DNA from: Caballeronia concitans
GTDB lineage: Bacteria; Pseudomonadota; Gammaproteobacteria; Burkholderiales; Burkholderiaceae
Direction: 5' to 3'
NCBI RefSeq assembly: GCF_001544615.1
Contig: NZ_FCNV02000009.1
Location: forward strand, 1-64,000
Length of the DNA stretch: 64,000 nucleotides
Part shown: piece after piece, positions 10,657 through 20,321 of the stretch
Layout of the letters: the number at the start of each line of letters is the position of its first letter
Position numbering within the stretch: the first letter of the stretch is position 1
Program-made: the position numbers and the translations under genes
The notes under the pieces: model-generated
Database searches by the model: none
Seen by the model: the letters and a program-made list of their open reading frames with translations, nothing else
What the model was told of the DNA's origin: nothing

Positions 10657-10875
10657 TCAACGTCTATAGAGCCGAGCGCGCCGACGTGCGTAGGCTGAAC
10701 CGCGGCTGTACGCGTCTTCTTCGGTAGGGAACATAACTGCGCTGTCGTGGCGAGCCTCGGTGATTTTGGGTCCTGTCAGGTCTATGTCGACAACGGTGAA
10801 GGCGAAGCCGCCAGCAACCAGCGGGTGTACCACGACGTGGTACTCATGATTTCCAACCTTAATCAAGCGCGACAT
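10657..10875 (-). CDS. Small hypothetical protein, 72 aa
   Basis: The protein begins MSRLIKVGNHEYHVVVHPL and has alternating hydrophobic strands (GGFAFTVVDIDLTG), then a basic tail (YARRRARLYRR). It resembles other short orphan proteins of the genus but has no named domain that I recognise. The start at 10875 is favoured by GATGGAATTC upstream; an alternative ATG four codons earlier has no such site. Confidence 0.5.
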   Translation of the reverse strand: MSRLIKVGNHEYHVVVHPLVAGGFAFTVVDIDLTGPKITEARHDSAVMFPTEEDAYSRGSAYARRRARLYRR

Positions 10876-11155
10876 GGCGAATTCCATCGGTAGCGAAACA
10901 CAACGAGGTAATCATTGTGCGCACTTTCTGGGCCACGAAAAGACAGTTTAAGAAGCCTGCTGCTCTGTCGACGTCGAATGACTGGTAAACAGGCACATGT
11001 GAGCGAAAACGACTCGCCAGCATGTGCATGGCGGCGTTCCGGCCCGACTATGCCGATAATTAGACATTCGGATAGCGAAGCGGTGGGGAGAAACCGTGAC
11101 AAGGAGACATTTCGATTCTCAGCGACCGAGAATTGGCGAACTTCGAAGAGGTTAT

Positions 11156-11428
11156 TCAGACTGGCGCTGCACCGGCACTTCCATCGTTGGCACACCCGTC
11201 GATAAACCGCTTTGCTTGCCGTTCCGCATATCTGAATCCGTTATCGAGAGTAAGGAAGTTGAGCTGCTCGGGAAGACTAATGACAGGCGAAGCGCCCGAG
11301 TCGAATGAAGCAATCGTCCAAGAGACAGCGTACCGGACCTGCTGGCCGTCAAGGGACGGCGATTGGCTAGCAACGACGCGCACGTCGATGGTATACCCGC
11401 GATAGGGCACACACGACTGGTTTTCCAT
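11156..11428 (-). CDS. Hypothetical protein, 90 aa
   Basis: ATG 11428 is preceded by AAGGGAGCGAGC, a good ribosome binding site. The product begins MENQSCVPYRGYTIDVRVVA and continues with a strand-rich middle (RYAVSWTIASFDSG) and a helix (NGFRYAERQAKRFIDG). The single-domain size and amphipathic pattern suggest a real soluble protein. The function is unknown and no partner gene is adjacent. Confidence 0.6.
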   Translation of the reverse strand: MENQSCVPYRGYTIDVRVVASQSPSLDGQQVRYAVSWTIASFDSGASPVISLPEQLNFLTLDNGFRYAERQAKRFIDGCANDGSAGAAPV

Positions 11429-12544
11429 GCTCGCTCCCTTTGCACACCTTGAGCGGCATGTAGAAACACTATACGTGCTATCTAAGTCGCACGCCGGAAA
11501 ACTGCCCGGCAGCGCGAACGGAACCAAAACAGCGGCGCCCTTCAGCGCCGCAATGAATAGGGAGGGGTAAGACCTGTGCGCAAGACGGATTCGAGAGTGA
11601 TGTCGCCGTGCACTGCATGACGGTTCACCGCGACGATGGCGTCAAATCGGCGGTCAACACAGTTGATCAGGCGCACCCCAGCGCGCGCGAGCTCCGATCC
11701 GCATAACGATGCTTTCTTCGGTGTCGCGGTCAACGTGTACCACTGCTGGTGGGACCCTCAGTTGGACGAAGCGCTTACCTCGATCGGCAATGACAATCGC
11801 ATTGTCGCTGATCATGTTTCCGACTGGATGGTTCGGACGACCGATTCGTCGCTCGATGGGGGCATGATGGGAGACGGCGTGATCGCCCTGAAGGGGCTCC
11901 CGGCGAAGTGCTGAGAATTCGGCTATGACGATATGCTTCAAGTCGAGATTTTTTCGCGCGACAACTGGTGGAAACTTCCGCTCGACCTCGGCTTGCAAAC
12001 ATGCGCGAAGCGATTGCAAGCGGTCGGCTGAGCGTCGAGCCAGCGACATGTCAAATCCTAAGTAATACGCATCGCATGCTCTTCAAGGAAGCGTGCGGCC
12101 GGCCTAACGACGAATCGGAACGGCTCATGCCACATAAGAGCGGTCAATTGAACGTCCGCTGATATCTCCTGTCGAGCGTCGCCTCCTGGCCGGTTGAGGC
12201 AGTGCCTCCGGCAATTTGCTCGCCGGAAAGCCGCCATCGAGCAGGGACGAACGAGACCTTGGTCTTTAAAACCAAATGTCGACCTTGACGGGCGGTTCAT
12301 GGGCCGACTGCGACCGGCAACTCCTCTGAGAATTACGAAGCTCTCATTTGAATGCCTTCGTCGAAGTAAAAATGGCTTTCTTCGGTCAATTGAATAAACA
12401 GCGGCCGCGACAGATTTGCCGCCCGGACTTAGTTATGTAGCCACATACGGGTAAACCATCTTTTCGGTCAAAAGCCCATGCACCATATTGGTTCGGTGTC
12501 CGAACGATACCCGGCGCGACCAACAACGAGTCTGGAGAGCACGA
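11429..12544. other. 1.1 kb with no confident gene
   Basis: Several frames of 60-130 codons overlap on both strands (for example 11654-12049 and 11542-11733 on the minus strand), but none has a good ribosome binding site or recognisable motif. The region may hold decayed orphan genes. The last part should contain the promoter for the GDSL hydrolase. Confidence 0.35.
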
Positions 12545-13855
12545 ATGCGAAACCGTTCACTTCCGAGGCTGTTTGCTCGCGCTGTCGCGCCGCTATTAGC
12601 GGTCGCAGCGCTGATGTCCGCGCCTGCTTCCTTCGCACACGATCAGCGAGATCGCGATGTGAGCGACGGATGGCTATCGACTTGGACCGCGAGCGCCGAC
12701 CGCAACAACAACATCACGACGCCGCAGAACTTCAATGCCGCGACGACCATCCGGCAGATCGTGCACACGAGCGTCGGAGGCAATCAGGTACGCGTGCGGC
12801 TCACCAATGAGTTCGGTCAGTCGCCGGTCACCGTTGGCCCCGTCCATATCGCGGTATCGGCGGGCGGATCGAAGATCTACCCCAACACGGACAGGACGTT
12901 GACGTTCGGCGGTAAAACCTCCGTCACGCTTTACGCTGGCGCGCCGATACTCAGTGACCCTCTCGATATTACCGTCGGGCCGTTCGCGAACCTTGCGATC
13001 AGCCTGTTCCTGCCGCAAGCGACTAAGCTTGAGACCGTACATCAGCTTGCAGTGCAAAACGCCTACGTATCGAGTGGCGACAACACGGCCGCGCCAGACC
13101 AGCCTTCGCCCAAGACTTACACGAACCGCTTCTATCTGTCGGGCGTGCTCGTCAACACGCGCGGTCGCACCGATGCCATCGTCGCATTCGGCGATTCCAT
13201 CACGGACGGCTACGCCTCGACGGTCGATGCAAATCGCCGCTGGCCGGACAATCTCTCGCAGCGGCTCAACAGCGGACAGTCTCGCCACGGCACGGCCATT
13301 CTCAACGAAGCGATCAGCGGAAACAGAGTGCTGAGCGATGGCGCCGGGGTGAGCGCACTCGCACGCTACGATCGCGACGTGCTCAGCCAGCAAGGCGTCA
13401 AGTGGGTAATCATGCTGGAAGGCATCAACGATATCGGTTGGCCTGGCACTGCGCTTGATCCATCGGCGCCTCAGGCCACGGCGGAAGAAATCATCGATGG
13501 CTACAGACAGATCATCGCGCGTACCCATCTGCGGGGCATTCGCATCATGGGGGGCACGCTCACGCCCTTCCGCAATGCACTGCAAGGTACGCCGAACGAA
13601 GGCTATTACACGTCTCAGAAGGAAGCGGTGCGGCAGGCCGTCAACAACTGGATCCGCAATAGCCGCGAGTTCGATGCCGTCGTGGATTTCGATGCCGTGA
13701 TTCGCGATCCCGCGCACCCGATCTCGATGCAGACGCGATACGATAGCGGCGATCATCTGCATCCGAACGATGCCGGGTACGTTGCGATGGCAAATGCGAT
13801 CGACCTGTCGGTCCTGCGCGGTCGGGACGCGGACAGAGATAACGACGAACAGTAG
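12545..13855 (+). CDS. Secreted SGNH/GDSL-type hydrolase
   Basis: SGNH hydrolases are Ser-Asp-His esterases or lipases. The block I motif GDSITDG holds the Ser nucleophile (about residue 218), block III is GIND (about 296), and the C-terminal DHLHPN (about 411) supplies Asp and His. An N-terminal signal peptide (RNRSLPRLFARAVAPLLA, then SAPASFA) predicts export. The first 190 residues form a beta-rich domain seen in similar secreted carbohydrate or lipid esterases. ATG 12545 is chosen because GGAGAGC precedes it and the signal peptide then starts correctly. It stands alone, so the substrate is unknown. Confidence 0.88.
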   Translation: MRNRSLPRLFARAVAPLLAVAALMSAPASFAHDQRDRDVSDGWLSTWTASADRNNNITTPQNFNAATTIRQIVHTSVGGNQVRVRLTNEFGQSPVTVGPVHIAVSAGGSKIYPNTDRTLTFGGKTSVTLYAGAPILSDPLDITVGPFANLAISLFLPQATKLETVHQLAVQNAYVSSGDNTAAPDQPSPKTYTNRFYLSGVLVNTRGRTDAIVAFGDSITDGYASTVDANRRWPDNLSQRLNSGQSRHGTAILNEAISGNRVLSDGAGVSALARYDRDVLSQQGVKWVIMLEGINDIGWPGTALDPSAPQATAEEIIDGYRQIIARTHLRGIRIMGGTLTPFRNALQGTPNEGYYTSQKEAVRQAVNNWIRNSREFDAVVDFDAVIRDPAHPISMQTRYDSGDHLHPNDAGYVAMANAIDLSVLRGRDADRDNDEQ

Positions 13856-14724
13856 TCCAGCTTTGCTTCGTCAGTGAGGCCAAGGCCCCGCGATTAGCTC
13901 GGCGTTGGCCTCTTCACACTTGGCGAAAGGGATCGCCACGCGTGAAAACATTTAGCTCTATAAGTCGGGACCTAGGCAAACCCCTCTTCTGGGTACCGGA
14001 AGATGATTCATCAATTCAAAGCATCGGTGATGCGGCGGATTTCGGAGAGTACCGGTCGTCCGCACGACCTTCATATGGCTCTGTTGAGCGGCAGAAAGTG
14101 GGCCACCAGCGGTCCAATGTGCTCTTTGCCGTCGGGCGCGTGGGCGGAAAGTTCAGGGTAATGAACCAAAACTGCGGACGGTTCAAAGTTTAGCGATCCA
14201 GGGTTCAAGATAGCCTGAGCGCTGGTCTCGCAAAGCCTTATTTCCACAGCGCGACGAGTTTCGAGTTTAGTGAGTTTCGACTCGACGCTCATCGGACGCT
14301 GAACGCTGCTCGTCCAGACCCGAACTCGTGCGCGAAGCACATCGCCCGACGCCGATAGCCGGGAGAAGTCATGAGGTTGCGAACTGAACCCACACGAGGA
14401 ACGCTCAAAGTTGTTTCGCAAGAGGCGCGCCCGCGTGCCGGTGATCCGACACCAACGAGCCGTTTCTGTTGCGCCTCGCAAAACGGCGTTTGGCATTGCC
14501 CTCTTCTGTCGCTTGTCCGTCGGCGATCTCGAATACGCGCTCACGGCTGCAAGAGCGAAGATTCAGCCGCCGGGTCGCGCCCAGCGCCGTGACGCGTCTT
14601 CCAAAAGAATAAATGCCTCGAAACCAAGCGGCGTCGTTTAAGATATGCATGGCATGGCGCCGCCGCCATTTCCGGCACGGCCATAATCGTTCGCACCACG
14701 TAATACCATACGAGGGTGACGGCA
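13856..14724. other. Intergenic stretch, no gene supported
   Basis: About 870 bases. Apart from a possible terminator at its start, only overlapping low-quality frames are seen (the longest, minus 14071-14544, has no motif or ribosome binding site). It separates the hydrolase from the exopolysaccharide locus. Confidence 0.35.
13876..13912 (+). terminator. Possible terminator after the GDSL hydrolase
   Basis: An eight-base perfect stem, GAGGCCAA paired with TTGGCCTC, with a long GC-rich loop, sits 20 bases after the stop. The following T run is short, so it is a weak intrinsic terminator. Confidence 0.4.
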
Positions 14725-15540
14725 ATGACCACGATGACCCCGGTCGGCAACTTTCGAAAACGCCTGAAGCGTCGCGTCAAGTGGCCGCTGATCGCCATCG
14801 TCGCGGCCTTGCCCGATAGCGTGCAGACCCTGCTCTACCTCCCGCGCGTCCGCAAGTTCGCGCAGCATGTACCCGTCCTGAAGGTCGTGTACACGGGCTG
14901 CTACCGCACCCATCCGCTCGACAAGGCGCTCGGCACCGAAACGGGCGGCATTGAACCGCCCGAAGCCATCTATGGCGACGACAAGAACGCCGGCAGCTTT
15001 CCCTACATGGGCTCGCAGCCGAGCACCGTCCGGCTCGCCCTTCGGCAACTCGGCGATCTGCGCGATCACGCCTTCGTCGACATCGGCTGCGGCAAAGGCC
15101 GGCCAATGATCGTCGCGACCGAATTTCCGTTTCGCGAGATCATCGGCTACGACCTCGCCTCGCGTCTCGTGGACATCGCCAATCGCAACGCGCGGATCGT
15201 CGCGCGCCGCTTTCCGGAGCGTGTGCCGATGCGCGCCTACGCGGCCGATGCGCTGCAGGCCGACTTTCCGCCCGGCAAGCTGGTCGTCTATCTATTCAAC
15301 CCCTTCGGCATTCAGACGATGACACGGCTGCTCGACAGCCTCACCGCCGCATACGAGCGCGGCGCGATCGAAGCGTTGTCGATCGTGTATCTCAACCCTT
15401 TATGCAAAGAGCTTTTCGATGCTTCGCCTATCCTCGATTGCCGCTTTTCCGCTTCGGTGCCTTACGCGGCGGATGAAATAGGCTACGACGAGGGCGTGAC
15501 GCAAACCGTGCACATCTGGACGTCGCGGCCGCGCGCCTGA
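14725..15540 (+). CDS. Class I SAM-dependent methyltransferase
   Basis: The glycine-rich motif I is clear (VDIGCGKGRPMI, about residue 112), followed by an acidic end of beta-2 (IIGYDLASRLVDIA) and a DALQADFP segment. This identifies a Rossmann-fold methyltransferase of about 270 residues. ATG 14725 follows GAGGGTGACGGCA; a GTG at 14716 is a poorer choice. It lies convergent to the exopolysaccharide operon, 44 bases from the flippase end, and may methylate a sugar or lipid in that pathway. The substrate is inference. Confidence 0.72.
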   Translation: MTTMTPVGNFRKRLKRRVKWPLIAIVAALPDSVQTLLYLPRVRKFAQHVPVLKVVYTGCYRTHPLDKALGTETGGIEPPEAIYGDDKNAGSFPYMGSQPSTVRLALRQLGDLRDHAFVDIGCGKGRPMIVATEFPFREIIGYDLASRLVDIANRNARIVARRFPERVPMRAYAADALQADFPPGKLVVYLFNPFGIQTMTRLLDSLTAAYERGAIEALSIVYLNPLCKELFDASPILDCRFSASVPYAADEIGYDEGVTQTVHIWTSRPRA

Positions 15541-15584
15541 ACGTGAGCGGGCGCGCCTCGTTCAGAGAATCGCCCGCATCGGCT

Positions 15585-16880
15585 TCATGCAGCCCTTTCG
15601 GAAAGCGGACTGCGCTTCGCGAACGACACACGATAAGTCAACACGATCCCCAGCACCGTGAGCACCGCGCCCGAAAGCGAAAACGCCTGAACGCTTTGCT
15701 GAACCGGCAAGCCCGCCAGCTTCGTGAGAAACAAGGTCGTCAGAAGCGCAATGCAACTCGTGAGCTGGAACAAAAAATCCGTGCGCTGCGACCTGATGGC
15801 GAGAAAGACCTGTGCAAGAGGCAGAAAGACGAGTTGCAACGTGAACAGCGGAATCAGCCGATAAAACAGCTCGATCGTCTCCTGCCAGTCCGGGCCGAGC
15901 GTCAGCCTTACGAGCGGCGCGAAGAGCAGGCTTCCCGCGAGCGCATAGAGCGCACCGAAGAGCGCGAGCGTGCGCGCATACGTGACATAGACCTGGCGCA
16001 AGCCTTCGCCACCGTCGTTTTTCGACACGGCGGCCACTGCATCGCGCCGGAATACGCCGCCCAGACTTTGCCCGACGAGCGCCACGGGGAAAAAGCCGAG
16101 CCGGTACGCCGCCGCGAAATACCCGCCGCTCTCCGCGCCGAACCATAACGGGATGACGATCGAAAGCGAGTAATGCACGACCGAATTGCATAGCGTGGAC
16201 GGCAGGATATAGATCGCAAAGCTGCGGTTGTCGATGAAGAAGCGCCTCGAAAGCCGGCACGCGAAGCCCTGCTTGCGCCCGCTTCTGATGATGCTCAACG
16301 TCATCGCGAGCGCAACGCCGAACGTGATCCACGTGTACCAGACGAACGGATTCGATCCTCGCGAAACATCGAAGACGTGATCGACGAGCAGGAAGCCGAC
16401 AAACGCCGCGTTGATGGCGATGCGCGAAAGCGCCATGCGTCCATACCAGCGCAAGCTGTTGTAGTACAGCGACGCCGCCATCTGAATGAACGACGCAAGC
16501 GAGTACAGCTCGATGAGCCACAGATCGGGATGACCGAGCAACGATGTCAAGACGAACGACATCAACGCAACGACGGCCGCCAGAAGGCTCGCGTTGACGA
16601 AGGCGCTGAACGACTCCGCCGGCGAATCATCGACACACGCGAGTTCATAGCGGAACGCAAGGATGGAACTGGTGAAGGAGCCGATCGCCAGCCAGTAATT
16701 AAACGTGCCGAGCGTGCCCGGGCCGTACCAGTGGCCCAGAAGATACACACAGGCGAACATCACGATCTGGCCCACGATCACCAGGGACATTGACACCATT
16801 GAATCTCTTGGGTTGGTCAGGCTTCCCTGATTTTGGCGGCGCATGTCGAAATAGCCTCTCCACTGCTTGAAGGAAATCAT
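15585..16880 (-). CDS. Wzx-like polysaccharide flippase (first)
   Basis: This is a 431-residue integral membrane protein with many hydrophobic segments, of the MOP/Wzx exporter type that flips undecaprenyl-linked repeat units. Segments such as VIVGQIVMFACVYLLG at the N-terminus and LGFFPVALVGQSLGGVF in the middle fit the fold. Its ATG (16880) overlaps the upstream TGA in ATGA, so it is coupled to the WbsX-like gene. It is the last gene of the leftward operon. A second flippase lies at 30607. Confidence 0.75.
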   Translation of the reverse strand: MISFKQWRGYFDMRRQNQGSLTNPRDSMVSMSLVIVGQIVMFACVYLLGHWYGPGTLGTFNYWLAIGSFTSSILAFRYELACVDDSPAESFSAFVNASLLAAVVALMSFVLTSLLGHPDLWLIELYSLASFIQMAASLYYNSLRWYGRMALSRIAINAAFVGFLLVDHVFDVSRGSNPFVWYTWITFGVALAMTLSIIRSGRKQGFACRLSRRFFIDNRSFAIYILPSTLCNSVVHYSLSIVIPLWFGAESGGYFAAAYRLGFFPVALVGQSLGGVFRRDAVAAVSKNDGGEGLRQVYVTYARTLALFGALYALAGSLLFAPLVRLTLGPDWQETIELFYRLIPLFTLQLVFLPLAQVFLAIRSQRTDFLFQLTSCIALLTTLFLTKLAGLPVQQSVQAFSLSGAVLTVLGIVLTYRVSFAKRSPLSERAA

Positions 16881-18028
16881 GGCGACGTGGTGCCTGCGAT
16901 CGGCACATGTCCATCGCGCGCGGTGCTGTTCTCGCGGCGCACCTGTGTCGATGACGTTCGTATCTGCTTCAGATAGTCGAAGCCCCATTTCCTGGTCGGC
17001 TCAATATAGGAGCCTTCACCGAACTCGTTCCAGCAGCAGATGACCACCGTGCGCAGCGTCTTCTCGGGATACTGGTCGAGCACGGCCTGCGCCTGTCGAA
17101 GATGCTCGCCGAACTCGCCCGGCGTGCCGTACGACATGTCGTGCAGCCTGTCGGGACTCCCTCCCCACGGACGCTTGTCCCAGCCGGAGGTGACGGGCAC
17201 GAAGTACGGCAGCTTCGAATGCGCGAGGATCCACATCCAGCTTTTGCGGTATCCTCCGGCCAGTTCCGCATACGAATGCGACAGCGGCGTGTTTCGCGAC
17301 CAGCTTCCGTCGAGTCCGAAATGGTAGTTGTACGCGCTGATCGCGGCGTATCCCATGTCGGGGAGATCCTGCTCGACGGGGCCCGCCACGGCCTGGCTCG
17401 TCGCGACGAAATAGATGCCCGGCAGGCCCGCCTGGACCGCTTTCTCACGCGCGCGTTCGAAGAGCTGTGACACGTCCGTGCCGAAAGAAGACGCCTTGCC
17501 TTGAAGATCGTAAGGCGCAAAGATGAAGACGACCGGCATGCCGTTCACGCGGTAATACGACGCCTGCCCGAAGTAATGCGCGATCCAGTAATCGACGATG
17601 GCATCGAACTGTTCGACGGAACTCGGCGTATCGGTGTGGTTGGCCCAGAGTATCGAAAACTTGACCGAGGAGCGCGCGGGCGATTTCAAATAGGCGTCGA
17701 TCGCCTGCGTGAGCGCCGCGCCTCCCTCGTTGACCCAGTACCAGTCGTAAATGACGAAGTCGATGCCGTAATCGTGCATCCACTGAAGCTGACGTGTCGC
17801 GACATCGACACTGCCCTCGTCATACCAGCCGAGAAGCGGCTCTCGGCCGCCGTACTTGCGAATCGCGTCCCACGGATGATCGTTGACGAGCGGCGGGGAA
17901 TGCTTCCACCCGGGATAGTAGTAGACGCCGACGTTATCGCGCTTGACCACGTTATCGTCGGCGCATGCCGTCGACAGCAGCAGTGCGCTGAAGAGCGCGA
18001 CGGCCCAACAAAACGCGCACTTCATCAT
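16877..18028 (-). CDS. Exported WbsX/GH99-like protein
   Basis: The sequence VGVYYYPGWKHSPP, then IDFVIYDWYWVNEG and CCWNEFGEG, matches the GH99-like domain seen in WbsX-type proteins of polysaccharide loci. GH99 enzymes are endo-acting mannanases; WbsX-type proteins are often called glycosyltransferases without proof. This protein begins with a hydrophobic signal segment (CAFCWAVALFSALLLSTACA), which places the domain in the periplasm and favours a glycosidase-like or editing role. A true lipobox is not evident. Its ATG overlaps the upstream stop and its stop overlaps the flippase start, so three genes are tightly coupled. Length is 383 residues. Confidence 0.72.
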   Translation of the reverse strand: MMKCAFCWAVALFSALLLSTACADDNVVKRDNVGVYYYPGWKHSPPLVNDHPWDAIRKYGGREPLLGWYDEGSVDVATRQLQWMHDYGIDFVIYDWYWVNEGGAALTQAIDAYLKSPARSSVKFSILWANHTDTPSSVEQFDAIVDYWIAHYFGQASYYRVNGMPVVFIFAPYDLQGKASSFGTDVSQLFERAREKAVQAGLPGIYFVATSQAVAGPVEQDLPDMGYAAISAYNYHFGLDGSWSRNTPLSHSYAELAGGYRKSWMWILAHSKLPYFVPVTSGWDKRPWGGSPDRLHDMSYGTPGEFGEHLRQAQAVLDQYPEKTLRTVVICCWNEFGEGSYIEPTRKWGFDYLKQIRTSSTQVRRENSTARDGHVPIAGTTSP

Positions 18029-19275
18029 CGCGCCCCTGTCGCTTCGTCGACGTCGAGCCGAACTCGCCGCTGTCCCGCGCGCCGGAACGAAGCGCCTCTG
18101 GCGTACGCGGCCACTTCCGATCTGTCGGAAAACAGCAGGACGAAGAACATGACCGGGAGGTATTTATAGAACCCGTTCACGAATGCCGCAACGAAAATGT
18201 ACAGGCCCAGCAAACAAAGCAGCCGTGCCGATGCACGCCGCCGTATCGCTACCTTGAGCGCGATCAGATGCGGAATGAGATACGCGGAGAAAACGAATAT
18301 GCCGTACGCGTAGAACGCGCTGAGGAAGTCGTTATGGAACCAGATATTGAGTCCGATCTTGCGCGAGTTGAAGTCGAACGAGCTGGAAAAATTCCGGCCG
18401 ACGAAGAAGTCGAGCCCGTTGAAGTCCGATATCGCCGAGAACCAGCTGTCCCAGATAATCACTCGGCTCAGGCGGTCGAAGTTGTTGATCACCGTGTCGA
18501 AGAACGAAAGGTACTGGTAGAGAAAGCTGCCAAAGAGGAAGTCCATCATGTCCTTCATATTGGCGATGACGAACCCCGCGATCACGAAGATGACCACGGT
18601 GATCAGGATCTCTCGCGCCTGCAAGCGGAAGTTCGCGACGAGATAGGCCGCGCCCATCACGATGATCGGTGTGCGCGACCCCGTGTACAGCGTAAGAAAA
18701 AGAAAGATCGCGGCGAGCAGGAAGTGTCTGGCCTTGTGGCTGAAAGACGCCACGTATGTCCACCAAAGACAGGCAAAGGCAAGCAGGTACGACGCTACAT
18801 GAGGGAGCCGATACATGCCCTGGTTATAAAGCCTGAGAAATTCGATGTCTCTCGATCCCGAGAGGAATACGTCCGGGTCGGCCTCGGAGCTTCCCGCGTT
18901 GATGCCGACGAGCGCCGGCAGGAAAAGTATCGCGAAGACATACGTGGCGTGGCTGATCGCGGCGGGACTGACCCGCGAGTTCTTCGCGTAAAAGAACGCC
19001 GAGAAAAACTGCGCGAGAAAGAGAATGTCGGATAGGTCCTCGATTGATACGGCGAAGCGAAAGAAGTTGACCACCGCGGAAAAGCCGAGGCACAGGATGC
19101 ACGCGATGAACCACAGACGGTCGAGCCGGTTGCGCGTCAGGCGGAACATCAACAATAGCGACACCGGAATCGACGCGACATACACCGGCACCGCCACGAA
19201 GTAATTGACGATATTGTCGAGAGCGAAGGCGCCGACAATATAGTAGATGAGCATGTCATCCATCTCACGGCGCAT
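18025..19275 (-). CDS. Wzy-like O-antigen/exopolysaccharide polymerase
   Basis: A 416-residue membrane protein with about ten hydrophobic segments and a large loop near residues 130-170 (NAGSSEADPDVFLSG). This is the layout of Wzy/EpsG-type polymerases, which join lipid-linked repeat units in the periplasm. The motif SRTPIIVMG in a membrane segment resembles other Wzy proteins. The start at 19275 has GGGAGG nine bases upstream, better than the earlier ATG at 19353. Position between GTs and Wzx supports the call. The linkage made cannot be read from sequence. Confidence 0.75.
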   Translation of the reverse strand: MRREMDDMLIYYIVGAFALDNIVNYFVAVPVYVASIPVSLLLMFRLTRNRLDRLWFIACILCLGFSAVVNFFRFAVSIEDLSDILFLAQFFSAFFYAKNSRVSPAAISHATYVFAILFLPALVGINAGSSEADPDVFLSGSRDIEFLRLYNQGMYRLPHVASYLLAFACLWWTYVASFSHKARHFLLAAIFLFLTLYTGSRTPIIVMGAAYLVANFRLQAREILITVVIFVIAGFVIANMKDMMDFLFGSFLYQYLSFFDTVINNFDRLSRVIIWDSWFSAISDFNGLDFFVGRNFSSSFDFNSRKIGLNIWFHNDFLSAFYAYGIFVFSAYLIPHLIALKVAIRRRASARLLCLLGLYIFVAAFVNGFYKYLPVMFFVLLFSDRSEVAAYARGASFRRAGQRRVRLDVDEATGAR

Positions 19276-19349
19276 TTCGAGCGACCTCCCGGACGCAATG
19301 CCTCGTCGCCATCGAACGATATGGCGTCGTGTTGTCGAGCCATGCCGCT

Positions 19350-19365
19350 GCATGAACGTTCATGC
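19350..19365. promoter_or_regulatory. Perfect 16-bp palindrome upstream of the polymerase gene
   Basis: GCATGAACGTTCATGC is perfectly symmetrical and overlaps a 12-bp direct repeat, CATGCCGCTGCA, occurring twice 20 bases apart (19341 and 19361). It lies in the 120-base gap between a GT gene and wzy and could be a regulator site or a transcript hairpin. No T run follows, so it is unlikely to be a terminator. Confidence 0.4.
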
Positions 19366-19395
19366 CGCTGCAAACATCGAACGAAATCTGTCGCA

Positions 19396-20283
19396 TCATC
19401 TTCCCGGCCGCAAGATGAAAGTCGTCGTGATCTTCCGCATTAGTTTCTTAGGATAGCAAACTGATGATACGCCTGCCCAAAGACATTTTGAAATCACCGA
19501 TCGCGATGCGAGATAGTTTCGGTAAGACTTGATGAACCAGTAGTAGGTCACCACGCGCCAGCGCGGCGTGTAGACGCCGAAGATGGTGTCGCGAAGCTCA
19601 TACGTCTTCGCGATAGTCGAAAACTTGAGGCTGTTCGAGGCGCTCTTTTCGTGTATCCGATAGCGGATCAGCGGCTCGGGCACATTGCCGAATCGCGCAC
19701 CGAGCTTGAGAAAGCGCGCGAAGATGTCGTAGTCTTCTGCCGGAACGTTTTCCTGAATGTACGGAATGCGCTTGAAGAAGGTCGTGCGGCCGAGCACGGT
19801 GGCGTGAAGCACGCCGTTCTCCCCTTTCAGTATGGTCCTTTCGATCTCACCGTGCGTTGCAGGGAAATTGGTCTGGCAGATGACGACGTTGGTCGAGTCG
19901 TGGAACATGATCGCGTTGCTGCCGACCACGTCGAGTTCATGTCGGGTGATGTAATCGTACTGGCGTTCTATGCGCTCGGGGTGAAGCACATCGTCCGGGT
20001 CCATGCGCATGACGAACGTCGCGGACGCATTCGCGATGCCCACGTTCAGTGCATTGGCAAAGCCCACATTGACCGGCAGCGCGATGATCTTCATGTTCGG
20101 CAAGGCATGGACTGCCTGGCGGGCGATGCTCAGCGAATCATCCTTCGAACCGTCGTCGACGAAGATGATTTCTCGCGGCAAGCGCGTCGATGTCCGCACC
20201 GAGTCCAAAAAGTCCTCGAGATAGCGGCCATTGTTGTAATTGGCCACGACGAGGCTCACATCCACCATCTTGTTGGTCCGCAT
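19396..20283 (-). CDS. Family 2 glycosyltransferase (A)
   Basis: GT2 enzymes transfer a sugar from a nucleotide sugar by inversion. The GT-A fold is clear: SLVVANYNNGRYLEDFL (residues 10-26), VDDGSKDDS (42-50) and the metal-binding MDPDD (94-98). AED (about 203) is the expected catalytic ED-type base region. Length is 295 residues. ATG 20283 follows AAGGAGTGGCGA, a strong site, better than the ATG at 20307. It probably adds one residue of the repeat unit. The C-terminus is basic and amphipathic (SVCYPKKLMRKITTTF), perhaps membrane-associating. Confidence 0.85.
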   Translation of the reverse strand: MRTNKMVDVSLVVANYNNGRYLEDFLDSVRTSTRLPREIIFVDDGSKDDSLSIARQAVHALPNMKIIALPVNVGFANALNVGIANASATFVMRMDPDDVLHPERIERQYDYITRHELDVVGSNAIMFHDSTNVVICQTNFPATHGEIERTILKGENGVLHATVLGRTTFFKRIPYIQENVPAEDYDIFARFLKLGARFGNVPEPLIRYRIHEKSASNSLKFSTIAKTYELRDTIFGVYTPRWRVVTYYWFIKSYRNYLASRSVISKCLWAGVSSVCYPKKLMRKITTTFILRPGR

Positions 20284-20321
20284 TCGCCACTCCTTAACCG
20301 TCTTCATCTCCGATCAGCGGC

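Noticed and set aside
11542-11733. Possible decayed small gene (BON-like at first look)
   Set aside because: The glycine and valine pattern of BON is not there; left as unassigned.
14071-14544. 157-codon minus-strand frame
   Set aside because: No motif and no ribosome binding site; composition as expected from random GC-rich sequence.
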